Source of the DNA: Volvariella volvacea V23
Taxonomy: Eukaryota; Basidiomycota; Agaricomycetes; Agaricales; Pluteaceae
DNA: 31,611 nt
Reading direction: 5' to 3'
Assembly (NCBI GenBank): GCA_000349905.1
Contig: AMXZ01001273.1
Location: 1 to 31,611, forward strand
A program made the position numbers and the translations under genes. Under the pieces are notes generated by a model. The model searched no databases and was not told the origin of the DNA. It saw only the letters and a list, made by a program, of their open reading frames with translations. This document shows positions 1 through 10,455 of the stretch, piece after piece. Positions within the stretch are counted from its first letter, which is position 1, and every line of letters starts with the position of its first letter.

Positions 1-307
1 ACGGGTCTATCCCACACTAATCTATGTGTATCTGCACTGGCTAAACAAGTAGTTTAGTGTGTAGGTAGTAGCAGTAAACAGGACTCCTATTTATTTATCG
101 CTCAGTCCAATGGTCACTCGTTGCGTGAGGTCCTCGTTTGGTCAATTCACTGAGCCAATGACGAGCACCATAATGCTACCACGGGAGGAGCTACACACGT
201 AATTATTTTAGCATCCTTCCTCACGTCCCCTGCTGCAACAACCACAATCACTTGACCCACCACAGCTACCTCCAGTTGTATTCCCAATAGCACACGCCCC
301 AGAACCC

Positions 308-314
308 TATAAAT
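308..314 (+). promoter_or_regulatory. Possible TATA box in left arm
   Basis: TATAAAT lies in a context (CCC before, CCAGC after) identical in the other arm, where it is at 31315-31321 on the minus strand. It points inward, towards the 3' end of the arrestin-like gene. No ORF of useful length follows; only a conserved 15-codon frame begins near 415. It may be chance or the promoter of a non-coding or antisense transcript. Confidence 0.25.
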
Positions 315-566
315 CCAGCTCAGTTTGCATCCACAAGGTTCGTCCTTGAAAGTGGATGCACTGCGGCACAACAAGAGGGTACTGCTTCTCAATTCTCATA
401 AGGATCACTTGTAATGAAGTGCGGTCTGTCCCTTTGCAACAGTATTTATGGTAAAACCTGACAGCTACTCCCTCACCCCCTTGATACAACAGCCACTCTA
501 CCAATACCCTCTTCTGACACCAGCGTTTTCTATCATTTTCACTAATGTATTTGTACAGTATACATA

Positions 567-604
567 GCGCAAATCGCCCTGAGGAATTTGCGCCTCAGGG
601 CGAT
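567..604. repeat. Two overlapping, mutually exclusive hairpins
   Basis: A perfect 12-bp stem is formed by 573-584 (ATCGCCCTGAGG) and 593-604, with an 8-base loop. A second perfect 8-bp stem, GCGCAAAT at 567-574 with 586-593, overlaps both sides of the first, so both cannot form at once. The element lies about 70 bases past the stop codon of the arrestin-like gene, on the transcript side, and is absent from the right arm. It could be a small fold-back insertion or a 3' UTR structure. Confidence 0.75.
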
Positions 605-675
605 GTAAGGAAATGAAATAAGGAGAGAATTAGAAGATCATAAACTCGCACATTATGTGACTGTCAGCCAAGCAG

Positions 676-2556
676 TTAATTTTCATACTTATTGGATGAC
701 ACTGCCATCATCCAATCCCCTTCAGATTTCCATACCCCAACAGTTTTCTCATAGTTCCCCTTCATAATTCCTTGTTGCCTCAGACTCGGCGGGACCAGAG
801 ATTTTGAGACAACACCAGGAGCAGGCTGAGTGACGATATTGATGGGTTCGGATATTAGAATTGGTGAACGACTCGAACGGTTGGGGACAAATCCAGGGAT
901 CTCAAATGGAAGGAGATCAAGTCGATACTAGTCACATTTTAGAATACCCAATGTCGATGAAATATCCGTCACTTACCATGACAGTAATTCCAGGGAATAT
1001 GAAGGATGGTTTAATATTTTTTGCGAGCATAATTTCACCATGAAGCACCCTTCTGAATTTCCTAGCTTTCGTCTCAGGCTGAGCCCCATCCCCAGTTCCA
1101 CTGCCTTTAGCATTATCTTCATTTCCTTTCTCATACCAGAAATATGCCTGGTCAAGGCTCTTGAACAAGGCGTTGGCTTCCCCCAGCTCTTTCCGCTTTT
1201 GCTGTTGTTCATCTCCCAGAGGGTACGATAAGGCAGTTGGCCCTACAATCGTAACTCTGACCAAATGAACTTGAACGACTGGAGTTGTTGGCTGTGTTAT
1301 CACGTCCAAAGCCTGAGAGTTGGTGCTTTCAAGAGTCAGGTGCAGCGGAATCGGCATGTTAAGAGCATAGGTGTGCTATCGATTGATTGAATATGATGTT
1401 TAATAAACGCATGTAAATCTACTCACAGGCTTGGCCGTTGCCAACTACAACATAAAAGTAAGTGACAGTCAAGTGGTATTTCACTGACACGTACCGTACA
1501 GTTGATTTCCACATCCAGCGCACTAAACAACCTGCCTTTGAAAGGCACAGCAGGGAAAACCTTCCAACCCTCCGGGTCAATATCTGGACCGAACAGCGCC
1601 TGCTGATCCTCCTCGTACACAAGTCGCCTCAGTGACAAAGGAGGTGGAGCAGCCTCAAGCGGCACATATACAAATGGTGCTGTCAACCTGACAAGGCAAG
1701 AACGATTAAATCTAGGAGCGATGAGTACTGAAACAGCGCTTACTTGATGGGCGAATCATACCACCCTTTCTTCACCATCACCACGACCTTATATACCAAA
1801 TGAACAAGATTATCCCTTTCCGTGAAATGCGGTGGAAGCGGGTAGCTCCTGGGATAGCGTTTAGGAACACCAGGGATTTCTACTTCGGTGGGAAGAGCAT
1901 CGAGTTCGAAGGGTAGTTGGAATGTGCCACTTACGGACACTGTGTTTGGGCTTAGCACCTTTCGGACCTTTTGGCCTAAGGTTGTTTGAGCGCCTGAGGC
2001 TGGATTTGGAGCACTTGGAGAGAGTGACGCCGATAAAGATATGTTCTGCGGAGCTGGGCTGGCATCGACAGTGCTAGACTCAGATGAAGGGGCCGGGCTT
2101 GAGTCTGGTAAGCCTTCTCCTTGTTTCGCACTCCACAACGTCTTCTCCATCTTCAAAAAGTGATATGCTTCACTTGCAACCTGTAATCTAGTACCGAGGA
2201 CCTTCACGATCATTTTATGCCAGCGGAGCAACACCAATTTTCACAAATTTCTTGGACATACTAAAGAGAAGACTCACGATTACGACCAACGACTTAATAC
2301 TCTCCCGTTTATCAAGCTCTAGCTGTGCATTTCCCATGATTTTGCTCCCAGTCAGATAAACAGGCGGTGAGGAATGTGAATTCTTGGCATAATTCCTCAA
2401 TCGCAATGTCAACCACGCTTTTCCCTTGCTGTTGTTCAAGCTAAACACATGCTCGGTGGAGGGAGTACGAGTTCGAGAAGAGGCAATTTCCTGGTACGAC
2501 GGTAGTTCATCTTCAGTATAACCCGGAAGTGGCGGCCACGCGCTGGAGCTCATCAT
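676..2556 (-). CDS. Arrestin-like trafficking adaptor, intact copy
   Basis: This is a predicted 532-residue alpha-arrestin. In fungi such proteins (ARTs) link membrane transporters to a Nedd4/Rsp5 ubiquitin ligase for endocytosis. Exons on the minus strand are 2556-2278, 2201-1744, 1687-1495, 1444-1427, 1375-977 and 927-676; every junction is GT-AG and phases agree. Near the N terminus are PPLPGY and ELPSY, resembling PY/LPxY ligase-binding motifs (residues about 8-20). The N-terminal arrestin fold covers exons 1-3. The C-terminal fold begins after an 18-nt microexon encoding LATAKP, which leads into HTYALNMPIPLHLTLEST; this follows the family pattern 'AKP...IPLHLTL'. Residues about 170-210 are Ser/Pro-rich. 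A TATA-like ATAAAAG lies about 45 bases upstream. The family is clear; which cargo it serves cannot be told. A broken inverted copy lies at the other end of the window. Confidence 0.85.
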
Positions 2557-3991
2557 GCTAACGCGGGGAAGAGAGCGTCAATCACGCAGTCGCAGCTTTT
2601 ATGTCTGCTCAAGCTGAGACTCACTAACAATGGGAAATGATAGAATTTGCTTTTTAGTGCAGCACCGATGTTCACCGTTCGCAAGTAACAGAAGTTGATA
2701 GCCATCCCGGCTACGGACCCTTCATGCCAATCTATTGATACGCACTGGGCCCGCGTGATGGTTTATCTACAGAGCATGTGGGCGCCCGGGCCCGTCCTTC
2801 CTGTCAGTGACAAGGTAAGTACCTTTATGATGGCCACACCCTCTTCGTGATATCGCCGTGATTTCCATGGTCAAGGTGGTAACGATGGGGCTGTCTACCT
2901 TTATAGGGTTCACGAAAGGTGTGAGTCGTCGTACTTACCACTTGAAGCGCATATATTCCATTACAGTGCCGGAAGAAAGTAGAGCATAATCATAACTTAC
3001 ATCCTCCACTTGCAGCAGTGCAGTTGCAAGGGTCTGGAATAGCAGACTCGACAAACGTTTGACAGAACCAACTTGTATGGAGGTGAAGAAACCTGCCATG
3101 GGATTTGTTCTTATTTGTCGACCATGCATGAACAAAAATAAGTCAATCGGGATCTGTGACCACCTTTTGAACGAGCAACGAGCAATGGCAGCAGCAAAAC
3201 CAACCGGAATTCACTCTCAACGCAAGCAAGCAGAAAGAAAAGGGAACCGAAGAAAAAGAACTGAATCGAGAGTCCAAGTCCAAGTTCGAGTCCAAATCTG
3301 AAGATAACAGCAACGGTAGTGATTCGCTCGTAACATTCGTAAAGAAAAAAAAGCTCGCCAGCCAACACAGGCCAAGAAAATCGAGAAAACTTCTATGGTA
3401 CCGTTTAATACCCTTGAATCGTACAAGTAACGAAGTAACGAGAATTGGGGAAATTGGACATGAAAACAGGGAGAAATGAACAATCGTATCGTGAAGCATG
3501 CAGGATGTAATGAGATCGAATTCGTTGGTTCAGGGTTGGGTGGAGGAGAGAGGGGGGGGGAGTGGCGGTAGGGGAAAGGATAATTGTGTGTGAAGAAGAG
3601 GACAAGGGGTGTATGAAGACGCCGAGCGTGGTGCTAGGATAGAATATGGTGGGCGAGATGGATGAGGGACAATGCGATGTTAACTATAAGCGTGGGAGAC
3701 TATCATTGGAAAGTAGTTAGGTGGGACCTCGAGTTGCACAGCAGCAAGCGAAGAGGGCAGATGAGACGGGAACAGCGAGAAGAACCACAAACATGGTGCG
3801 ATGCAACAAAGGTCGTGATGATTATGGATGCGTTTTTTTGCCATCCGAAGATGTGCTCCAGGTTTGGTGGTATTATGATTGATGGTTGGTATAAATGTGG
3901 TGGGTAGTATGCATGTTCGTGAGGGTGAAGGACGACGGGAGATGGGTGATAGTGGTGGATATGACGGGGAGGAATATCTCAACCATGGGTG
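2557..3991. other. Intergenic, no gene recognised
   Basis: This lies between the start of the arrestin-like gene and the 3' end of the PalI-like gene. The part near 2557-2750 should hold the arrestin promoter. From about 3180 to 3960 the plus strand is strongly purine-rich, including a run of nine G at 3552-3560, so transcripts running through from the minus-strand PalI-like gene would be pyrimidine-rich. Short frames here (for example 2935-3135, 3143-3499 minus) have low-complexity translations and no recognisable domain. Confidence 0.5.
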
Positions 3992-5165
3992 TTAATAGCG
4001 GTATGGAAGTGCAGGGTAAGGACCTCGCCGTGATCTTGAACAAGTTCCGCATCCTGTATGAAGGGTGAGAATAAATAATAGTAAGGTTGAACCTAGTGAT
4101 AGCCAAGGCTATGAGGAAGAAATGCGATATCAGGAAGATTCAACCAGAACAAAGAAACTTGAAACATACCAAAGGCCCAAAATTCGACCGTTGATCCAAC
4201 ACTCTTTCAGCTCTATCCTTTGCGATACTCCATATCGCAACGCTGAAAGAAAACGAGACTAGAGATGTTATAAAGGCGAACAAGATAAGGTACGAGAACA
4301 GTCGGTCCACCCTTGGTGTCCGATTTACGACTGCTGGGACGTATATCAAGAAGGCGACTAGCGTCACTCCAGCGGCTGCGCACACGTAGGCATGAGTTAG
4401 TATTTGGCTGGGGTTTGGATTATAGATAGCATAGCAGATGGGATTGATGAGCGCCCACGAGTTATCACGTAAAATGCGGTGCACATGCCCACCACGCAAT
4501 ACAGCTCGCAAGATAAAGGACTACGTGTGCGGGAAAAGGAGGGAAAGGAAAACTCTCAAGAAGACCCACCTATGGGAAAGAAAACGTTGGCTTTCATTAT
4601 ATTGGGAGTCACTTCAGGCTCCCATGAATAGACCAAGCTGCAGATAGGATATACGAATCACCGAACCGAATAACGCATCGTTTGGGACAGGAACAGATAG
4701 GGATTTCGAGATATGAGGGATAGGGTCGGAGAGGGTTGGAGGTAGGGTAGAAATCGTGAGGAGAAGCGCCAGTGGAGGGAGTAAGTAGAAGACAAAAATT
4801 GTCAGATACCGGAATCAGAATGGGTGTATTGAAAGGATATACCTCGGGCGACTGCACTCTTCCAACACCCATTCTCCTTCAACCAACTTGTGCAGGCACC
4901 ACCCCCACATTCCAAATCTCCTTCTCAGGTTGTTGCCTTCCATGATATACAGGAAGTACAGCGAGTGCACCAACGGCAGTGATACGGTAATCAAGCATCT
5001 GCACCATCGTATAGCCCAAATGCAAATATATGCGCATACACACGACGTTGAAATGCTCGGTCACGTCCAATTCCAGCATCGAGTTTAATAAACAACTCAC
5101 AGCATGGTGAACACGCCAAGTGTTGCGAGCAGCACCGGCCATACAGGAGGCTCACTAGTCGGCAT
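3992..5165 (-). CDS. PalI/Rim9-like (SUR7/PalI family) membrane protein
   Basis: This is a predicted 246-residue four-span membrane protein. PalI/Rim9 works in the plasma-membrane complex that senses alkaline pH; related SUR7 proteins organise membrane domains. Exons on minus are 5165-5101, 4998-4843, 4637-4570, 4504-4170 and 4108-3992; phases agree throughout. Helix 1 spans residues about 10-40. The first loop carries FGMWGWC followed by a later Cys (LEECSRP), matching the family's W-G-x-C signature. Helices 2-4 are centred on THAYVCAAAGVTLVAFLI, YLILFAFITSLVSFSF and WLSLGSTLLLFILTL. The short tail ends in CGTCSRSRRG. Intron 2 (205 nt) is long, and the acceptor of intron 3 (4505) is the least certain junction, so about 30 residues before helix 2 may be wrong. 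Whether this is true PalI or another SUR7-like paralogue is open. Confidence 0.72.
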
Positions 5166-5703
5166 TATTTCGTACGCGTTTCAAGTGCAAGATAGCCTCT
5201 TTCTCCGAGCTTTAGTTTATAGCAACGAGGGAGCTGCCAGTGAATCGAATGCTTCAAGCCCAGCTCCAGCCCAGCGTGATTGATAGTTGAATCGAGCCTC
5301 GTTCGTGCAAGAGCCTCTCTTCTGGTGCGAGCGTGTGTCTGGTGTTCGCAGCGCAGGACGTGAATGAACTACGACCGGAGTGAAACGACGTAAAGGACGA
5401 CAGGCGGTGGTTGTAGTGGTCGAATGATGATAGCGAAGGGGTATGAAGGGGGCAAGGCCTTCAGGTTCCGTCCACTCTGCACACTAGGCCCAATATAAGT
5501 ACCAACTCCGGCCGCCTTCAAGCAACACCAAAAAAACGATCAGGGAAAACTCCGTGGGCGAGGAGGGTAACTGGACGCCTGGACAGGTGAATAGACGAGT
5601 TAACGGAGGGGGGAGGAGAGGGCTGGCTCAACACAGGGGAACGGGAACGGGGAAGGAGGGGGCAAAAAAGGTACGCACAACAAAGGGCTGCTACCCAAAA
5701 TTA
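5166..5703. other. Promoter side of the PalI-like gene
   Basis: No gene seen. An ACGCGT hexamer (5172-5177) sits a few bases upstream of the PalI-like start codon. On the minus strand, the stretch from about 5650 to 5540 is pyrimidine-rich with CCGTTCCCGTTCCCCT repeats, as is common in fungal promoters without a TATA box. Confidence 0.4.
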
Positions 5704-6201
5704 TCACCTGCCGCTTACAGTAACATTCATTTCACCCCCAACGCCCCTTAATTTGATCGTGCCTACGCCATCGCCGCTAAATCCATCCTCCACAGCAGCA
5801 AGCTCGACGTCGGAGTCGGCGTACGGATGCAGCAAATCGACCTCGGGGGACGTCATGGACGAGGTGCAAGGTGCGATAATGAGGAATGATGTCAGTGGGG
5901 TAGCCGAAGCAAGTGTGCCTTGCAATCGACGGCTGGCGAAGCATGCGTACCACATGGTGCTCCTGCCCGCCCTTGACTTAGTCAGAGGCCCGGCCATAAG
6001 CGTTTCTATTGTACGTCGTCTCGTGCATACGAATACAAACGTCCTTCCATCCAGAGCGTCAGACCCTGTGGCATGATCTACGCTCGACATATGATATACC
6101 AGCGGGGCGCCGGTGGTGTGCAAGCGCTGGCTTATTCGGCCCAACGTCGACGATATGTCCTTCGAGAACCAGGGGTGACATAAACGCCGAAAGTCTGACA
6201 T
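5704..6201 (-). CDS. Doubtful hypothetical protein
   Basis: A 165-codon open frame begins with ATG at 6201. I recognise no family. The second half (from about residue 75) reads like ordinary protein, with an acidic stretch around SPEVDLLHPYADSDVELAAVEDG and a Gly-rich end. The first half is Arg/Thr-rich and unremarkable. An overlapping plus-strand frame of 107 codons (5753-6076) is open as well, which lowers confidence in either. It sits alone between the PalI-like gene and the 3' flank of the Whi5-like gene, in the same orientation as both. It could be a small lineage-specific gene, a terminal exon, or chance. Confidence 0.22.
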   Translation of the reverse strand: MSDFRRLCHPWFSKDISSTLGRISQRLHTTGAPLVYHMSSVDHATGSDALDGRTFVFVCTRRRTIETLMAGPLTKSRAGRSTMWYACFASRRLQGTLASATPLTSFLIIAPCTSSMTSPEVDLLHPYADSDVELAAVEDGFSGDGVGTIKLRGVGGEMNVTVSGR

Positions 6202-7884
6202 ACTCGAAATCCTATCCTCGCAATTGTCTTTCCTGAACCATACGGAAAGTGTTTACTCCAGGACTTGAGGCTTTCAGGACCCGAATAACCGTAAATCGAG
6301 TTCTCACCGCCGTCACGGTACCGCTGATCACAAGGTCGCGGACCATAAAAATGGGCGATAAGGGATATCGTTTGAATGGATGCTTCTAGTACAACACACG
6401 TTTCGTGTACAATCACATATCTATATTCATGAAAAAAAGTCTCTGATAGCACATTGAATTCAGTTATAATCCAGTAATAACAAAAAGGTCATGTCGACAT
6501 CAAATGAAGCGTTGGCTACAGCATGGGGCTACAGCGGAAGGGAGGAGGGGGAACCATTGCAGTCTCGTGCGAGGAAGGAAGGATTGGAGGAGACCTGAGG
6601 AAGGGAGGGTCGCCTCGAACAGAATCAGAATCAGAATCAGAACGGGGGTCAAAGGGAATGGAAGGAGGAAGGGGGAAGATGTCAAGGGAACAGGAAAGGA
6701 GGGGTTCAGTAGTCTGAATGCTGATAAGTATAAACATACGAAATAGATAGTCGCGACGTTAACAAGCTCCTCCACATCCACAGCCCGCACACGTGCACAT
6801 GCAGGTGTACGCGAAAGCGGAAAGTCCGAGGCGAGAGACCTGTATGCGGGACTCGTCAGAGGTCTACGGATGATTGCCAGTGCGTGATGTAGATGCCAAT
6901 ATATACCGTGAATGTGCGAGAGAGGCAGAAGAGAGAGACCAAGATATTAGGAAGGAAATCAAATCAACAAAAGGAACGAAGAGCATACGAGTCGTATAAT
7001 TAATGTACAACGAGACAATGTAAAAAGGAAACAAGGGGAGATATAATGCAAGAACGAAACGTGAAAGCATCAAGCATGGAAACACAGCAGTTCACCAGCG
7101 AAAAAAAGGCTAAGAGACTAGATGAACGAAAAGAGATATACGAGATGAGGGGAAAAGAAAATTGTCAAATGAAAGTGTCAAATGCCAGGTCTGATCATTA
7201 CATCGTGTAAACTTTCGACTTGATACTAGGAACGACACAGAAGCCAAATCAAAAAAAAAAATCATAAGTCAAATCAAATCAAAGAAAGAGCAGGTTAACA
7301 AGGCATGACATGACATGACCGTCCATCCTCGGAACTCCGTACCTGACTGACTGATGAAGAAAATTTCTTTTATATAGACCCTTGAAGTGTTGATATTGAA
7401 AAAACAAATATAGCACTGTCACAGTTCCTCGTCGTGATCGGTCGTATGTGCACTTTACAACAAACAACTTGCAATAGATAGATATAATGCCTGAACGTTT
7501 CGCTTTGGTGTTGATTGGTTGGGTAGATGAATGAGGGGATCATTGGTTTACGTGCATGGGTTGCGAATGATGCTGGATACACTGGTCGAGTCTGGTATGG
7601 AGGGAAGAGGGGGAAATGCGTGCTTGAGCTTGAGCTTGAGCGGGATGGGGATCGATATAGATATCATGGATGTCGGATGGTGATACAACGATGAAGAGGG
7701 GAATCCGCAAAGTTAGTACAATTGACGATCAGAGGAGAGGGGGAGCCAAGGAGGGAAAGCAAAAGTTTCGTATTTCGTGGTGCGAAAAGCCTAAGGGACA
7801 GGAGGGAGGGAGAGAATTGATTTGGACGTGTTGCATCAACTTTGTCATAATACGACGTCATTCGCTGCATATCACTTGCTTAGG
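6202..7884. other. Intergenic, purine-rich and A-rich
   Basis: No gene recognised. From about 6510 to 6710 the plus strand is nearly all G and A, with a short tandem repeat of CAGAAT (about 6619-6645). Further simple repeats are AAATC near 7268-7285, CATGA near 7304-7319 and TTGAGC near 7623-7640. The right part, directly after the stop of the Whi5-like gene at 7885, should include its 3' UTR. Confidence 0.5.
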
Positions 7885-9816
7885 TTAACTTTGCATCAGA
7901 TCAATGCTCGCCGCCAAACCCCTTTCCTCGGGCCGTTGGCTCGCGTTCTGAGCATGGCGCTTTTCCTCCTGGAACAGCTTCCTACTAACATCCGCTCGGA
8001 GTCCGAGACTGGCTTTGTGTGTGTGGCCGTGGTTTCGAATCGGGGAAGGTGATGCGTTGATGAAGTCATGGAAGTTGAAATCCGAACCCGATCCCTGACT
8101 ATATATGGGCCTGGGACTATGATGCGAGTCTTTGGACGCCAGAGTCGGCGGAGGCGTAGACGAGACTAATGGCATAGAGGCTGGTGGTAGTAGTGATGCT
8201 GGGAGAGGGAGTGTAGCAGTTCGTGTCAACGAAGAAGCCTTGGCCTTCATCCCCATGTCGGCGCCGATGCTCGAAATACTCGAGTTAAAGCTGTCCTCTC
8301 CCCTCGTCAATGCTGCGGCGGTTCTGGCCGAACTTGGCTTGATTTCTTCGAATCCAGGGAAGAGGACTCTTCCTTTCTCACGCAACGCCGATGATCCTCC
8401 AGCCAGGGCCTGATACGCCGCCAAATCTCTAGAATCCTTTCCAGAAGGTCTTGCAGGGGAGGGGGAAGTGGCAAGATAGAGCATGAGGTTGGCTGCTTCA
8501 CTATCTGTGGGTGCTGGCCCTGGGGTCGTGTGCTGCCCCTTAGCGGGGGTCGACAAGGAGGGTGGGGTGCGGGTCCTCAGAGGGGACTCGATATTGGAAG
8601 TAGAGGCATGGGCGGGTAGCGGCGCAGGGTTCGTCGTCGTTCTCGTCGAACTTTGAGCAAAATGAGAATATGAATATGCGGAACCGGCGTCGGATCCGTC
8701 CAGACTGGAACGTGGGGATGACGCGCTTCCCGCTTTGGTTGACCTGTGGTTGAGTAGTAAAGATGTTAACGTGGCGGCTGCCTTCAAGTCAACGTCGCCA
8801 TCAGCATCAATGTCCACATCAGCGGCTTTCTGCTTCTGTTTGCCCTTATCAGCGAGGGAGCGTCGAGACTTGCGCTTTGTCGGTGAGCCCGAATCACGGG
8901 TGGTATGATCCCCGTGGCGCCCCCTGCCATGAGAACGCGTGCTCTCTGCCAGGCTTCTGGCAGGCGCCTTCGTTCCACGCAGTCGTGGAGTTGCTGACGG
9001 CCGCGTGGGTGCGGCGACGGGAGGATCATGTGCGTTGAGGATAGTCCGCGCCTGCTTTGAGGGCGGGGGGGCAAGTATGGAAGTATAAAGGCTAAGACCG
9101 GAGTTCGTAATGCTCCGAGAAGCGGGCAGAGTATTATTGTTCCCACTTGTGGCGTTGTGTCCGTTAAGAGTGGAATTAAATGTCTGGGTTGAGGCGAAGG
9201 CCGAGGGTGGCGCCATTGTACCCGATGTAGTCCTTCGATGCAAGGTGGCGCCTGCGGTTGCACCGCTTGAGCCTTGGGAGTATGAGCTGGTATTGTATGC
9301 GGTAGTTCCGGCAGCCTTACGCTTGGCGGCGATGGTGCGGGAAAAGGAGGTTGTCTGAGCTTGCTGTAGTGTTCTCGCTTCGAGGTCCGGGAGGGAGGCG
9401 TGGACGACGTTGTGCGTAGCCTTGTATGATGCGTATGAGAGACGCGCTCGGAGACCGCGAGTTACCTGGGGTACATGATGAATAACGGTCGCTAATGTCT
9501 CGGGGAAGTGGGTAGAGGGGGGATGACGGGGCATACACCATGCAGGTACACGACAGTGAAGTAGAGACCAAATGAGGCCGCAGCATCGCGCATATAGTCT
9601 GCTTCACCGCGGCGTGGAGCCCACCGCGTCGTTGGGGATATGACTCACCATTCCGAGTCTTGCCCGGGCAAGGATCTTCTTAATGGCCATGTCCCTCTGT
9701 TCTCTCTCATGCCGGTCAGTTGGGGGCGAAATTGGGGGCTGAGCTGTCACAGGAGCTGGTTGCAGGAAAGTCATGGGGGGCGATGGCGACGTGGCTGATG
9801 AAGTGGGGGTTGCCAT
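7885..9816 (-). CDS. Whi5/Nrm1-type G1/S transcription repressor (GTB motif)
   Basis: This is a predicted 582-residue nuclear protein. Whi5 and Nrm1 in yeasts bind SBF/MBF through the short GTB motif and hold back G1/S transcription. Exons are 9816-9649 and 9465-7885, with a 183-nt intron; the joint gives ARLGM-VTRGLRARLSYASYK. The GTB-like segment is SEAANLMLYLATSPSPARP (residues about 378-396). A second conserved block, DFNFHDFINASPSPIR, is at about 518-533, followed by a C-terminal helix. The rest is low-complexity, rich in Ser, Pro, Thr and basic residues, with many SP/TP sites (SPSP, TPPP) suited to cyclin-dependent kinase control. Basic stretches near residues 250-270 (KRKSRRS, KGKQKQK) could be nuclear localisation signals. 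The family assignment rests on the motifs; orthology to Whi5 versus Nrm1 is not decided. Confidence 0.75.
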
Positions 9817-10455
9817 TAACGCGTGTCAGTGAGGCTTGGGGAAGAGTGCGAGGGGTGCTAGACGCTCGTCGCAGCGGACGGCGAGGGCGCGGATGTTGAG
9901 AGCGAAGAGCGCGTGGATAACGTTAATGGAGGTGTCGGTGAGAGTTGGGAAGGGCTTGGGAGTTGTGCGGTGTCAAACGCGAACGACGCGTATCGGCTTC
10001 TGCCGGGTTTCGGCTTCATAAGCTCCTGCCGGTTCTCTCGCACCGCATTCGTGATCCACACTGTGCGGGCATAAAATTGCTCCATTGCACGGCGTGTGCC
10101 CTGTCAATGGTGTATTTTAATGTACATAGCCGTCCTTTGGCCCTCCCCCCAGCGTTCGTGAGCTGGCAAGATAAACTGCAAAAATCCGTCCATTCCCAAG
10201 CTTGGAGCAACGGATCCATTTATGGTAGATCAGATCGTGCCACATGATACGCCAGAATGACCTCAACGCCTCCAGACGCAAGGGAATCTTCCATCATGCA
10301 ATGTGCATAAATTGTTCCTGGCATTATAACTGACCAATCAGTCCTGCTGTCCCATTCTGCCGCCGCTGTTACACGATGCTCCCAGTCACGCCCATGCCGC
10401 CCTCCATCTGGCCAGACAGCTGTCATGGTCCATCTCCTTCCAGAACCAGTCGCGT
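9817..10455. other. Spacer between the RAI1-like 3' end and the Whi5-like start
   Basis: No gene seen. The left half holds the promoter of the Whi5-like gene, GC-rich with two ACGCGT hexamers. On the minus strand the 150 bases before the start are rich in C and T. The right half should contain the 3' UTR of the RAI1-like gene. Short frames such as 9858-10085 (minus) end in a stop before the Whi5-like start and show no domain. Confidence 0.45.
9819..9991 (-). promoter_or_regulatory. MCB-like ACGCGT sites before the Whi5-like gene
   Basis: ACGCGT occurs at 9819-9824, just upstream of the ATG at 9816, and again at 9986-9991. AAACGCGAA, a related CGCGAA core, is at 9975-9983. In yeasts ACGCGT is the MBF target site and NRM1 is itself an MBF target, so feedback control is a reasonable inference. 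However, at least ten other ACGCGT hexamers are scattered through the window, so the clustering is only mild evidence. Confidence 0.35.

Larger units (their letters stand above)
1..675. other. Shared flank downstream of the arrestin-like gene
   Basis: No convincing gene. The stretch is conserved with 30983-31611 (roughly nine bases in ten by eye), apart from a poorly matching block near 540-660 that contains a hairpin. A short minus-strand frame (307-504) is open in both arms, but most differences between the arms change the amino acid, so I do not call it coding. A TATAAAT sequence on the plus strand (308-314) is conserved in the other arm. Confidence 0.6.
1..2556 (-). repeat. Left arm of a large diverged inverted repeat
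   Basis: This segment, read on the minus strand, matches 29084-31611 read on the plus strand, so the two arms are inverted relative to each other. Both arms carry an arrestin-like gene followed by about 600 bases of shared downstream sequence. Similarity reaches the first base of the window. It is very high from about 1 to 1290 (intron 5 differs by one base in 49) and clearly lower from about 1290 to 2556. Upstream of the start codon I see no similarity between the arms. The arm may continue beyond the window. Confidence 0.9.

Noticed and set aside
8025..8045. GGTTTCGAATCGGGG as a tRNA B box
   Set aside because: It lies inside the Whi5-like coding exon and no A box, anticodon stem or acceptor stem can be folded around it.
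8132..9358. Plus-strand frames opposite the Whi5-like gene
   Set aside because: The minus frame is open for more than 520 codons with a recognisable GTB motif; the opposite frames are short and GC-composition driven.
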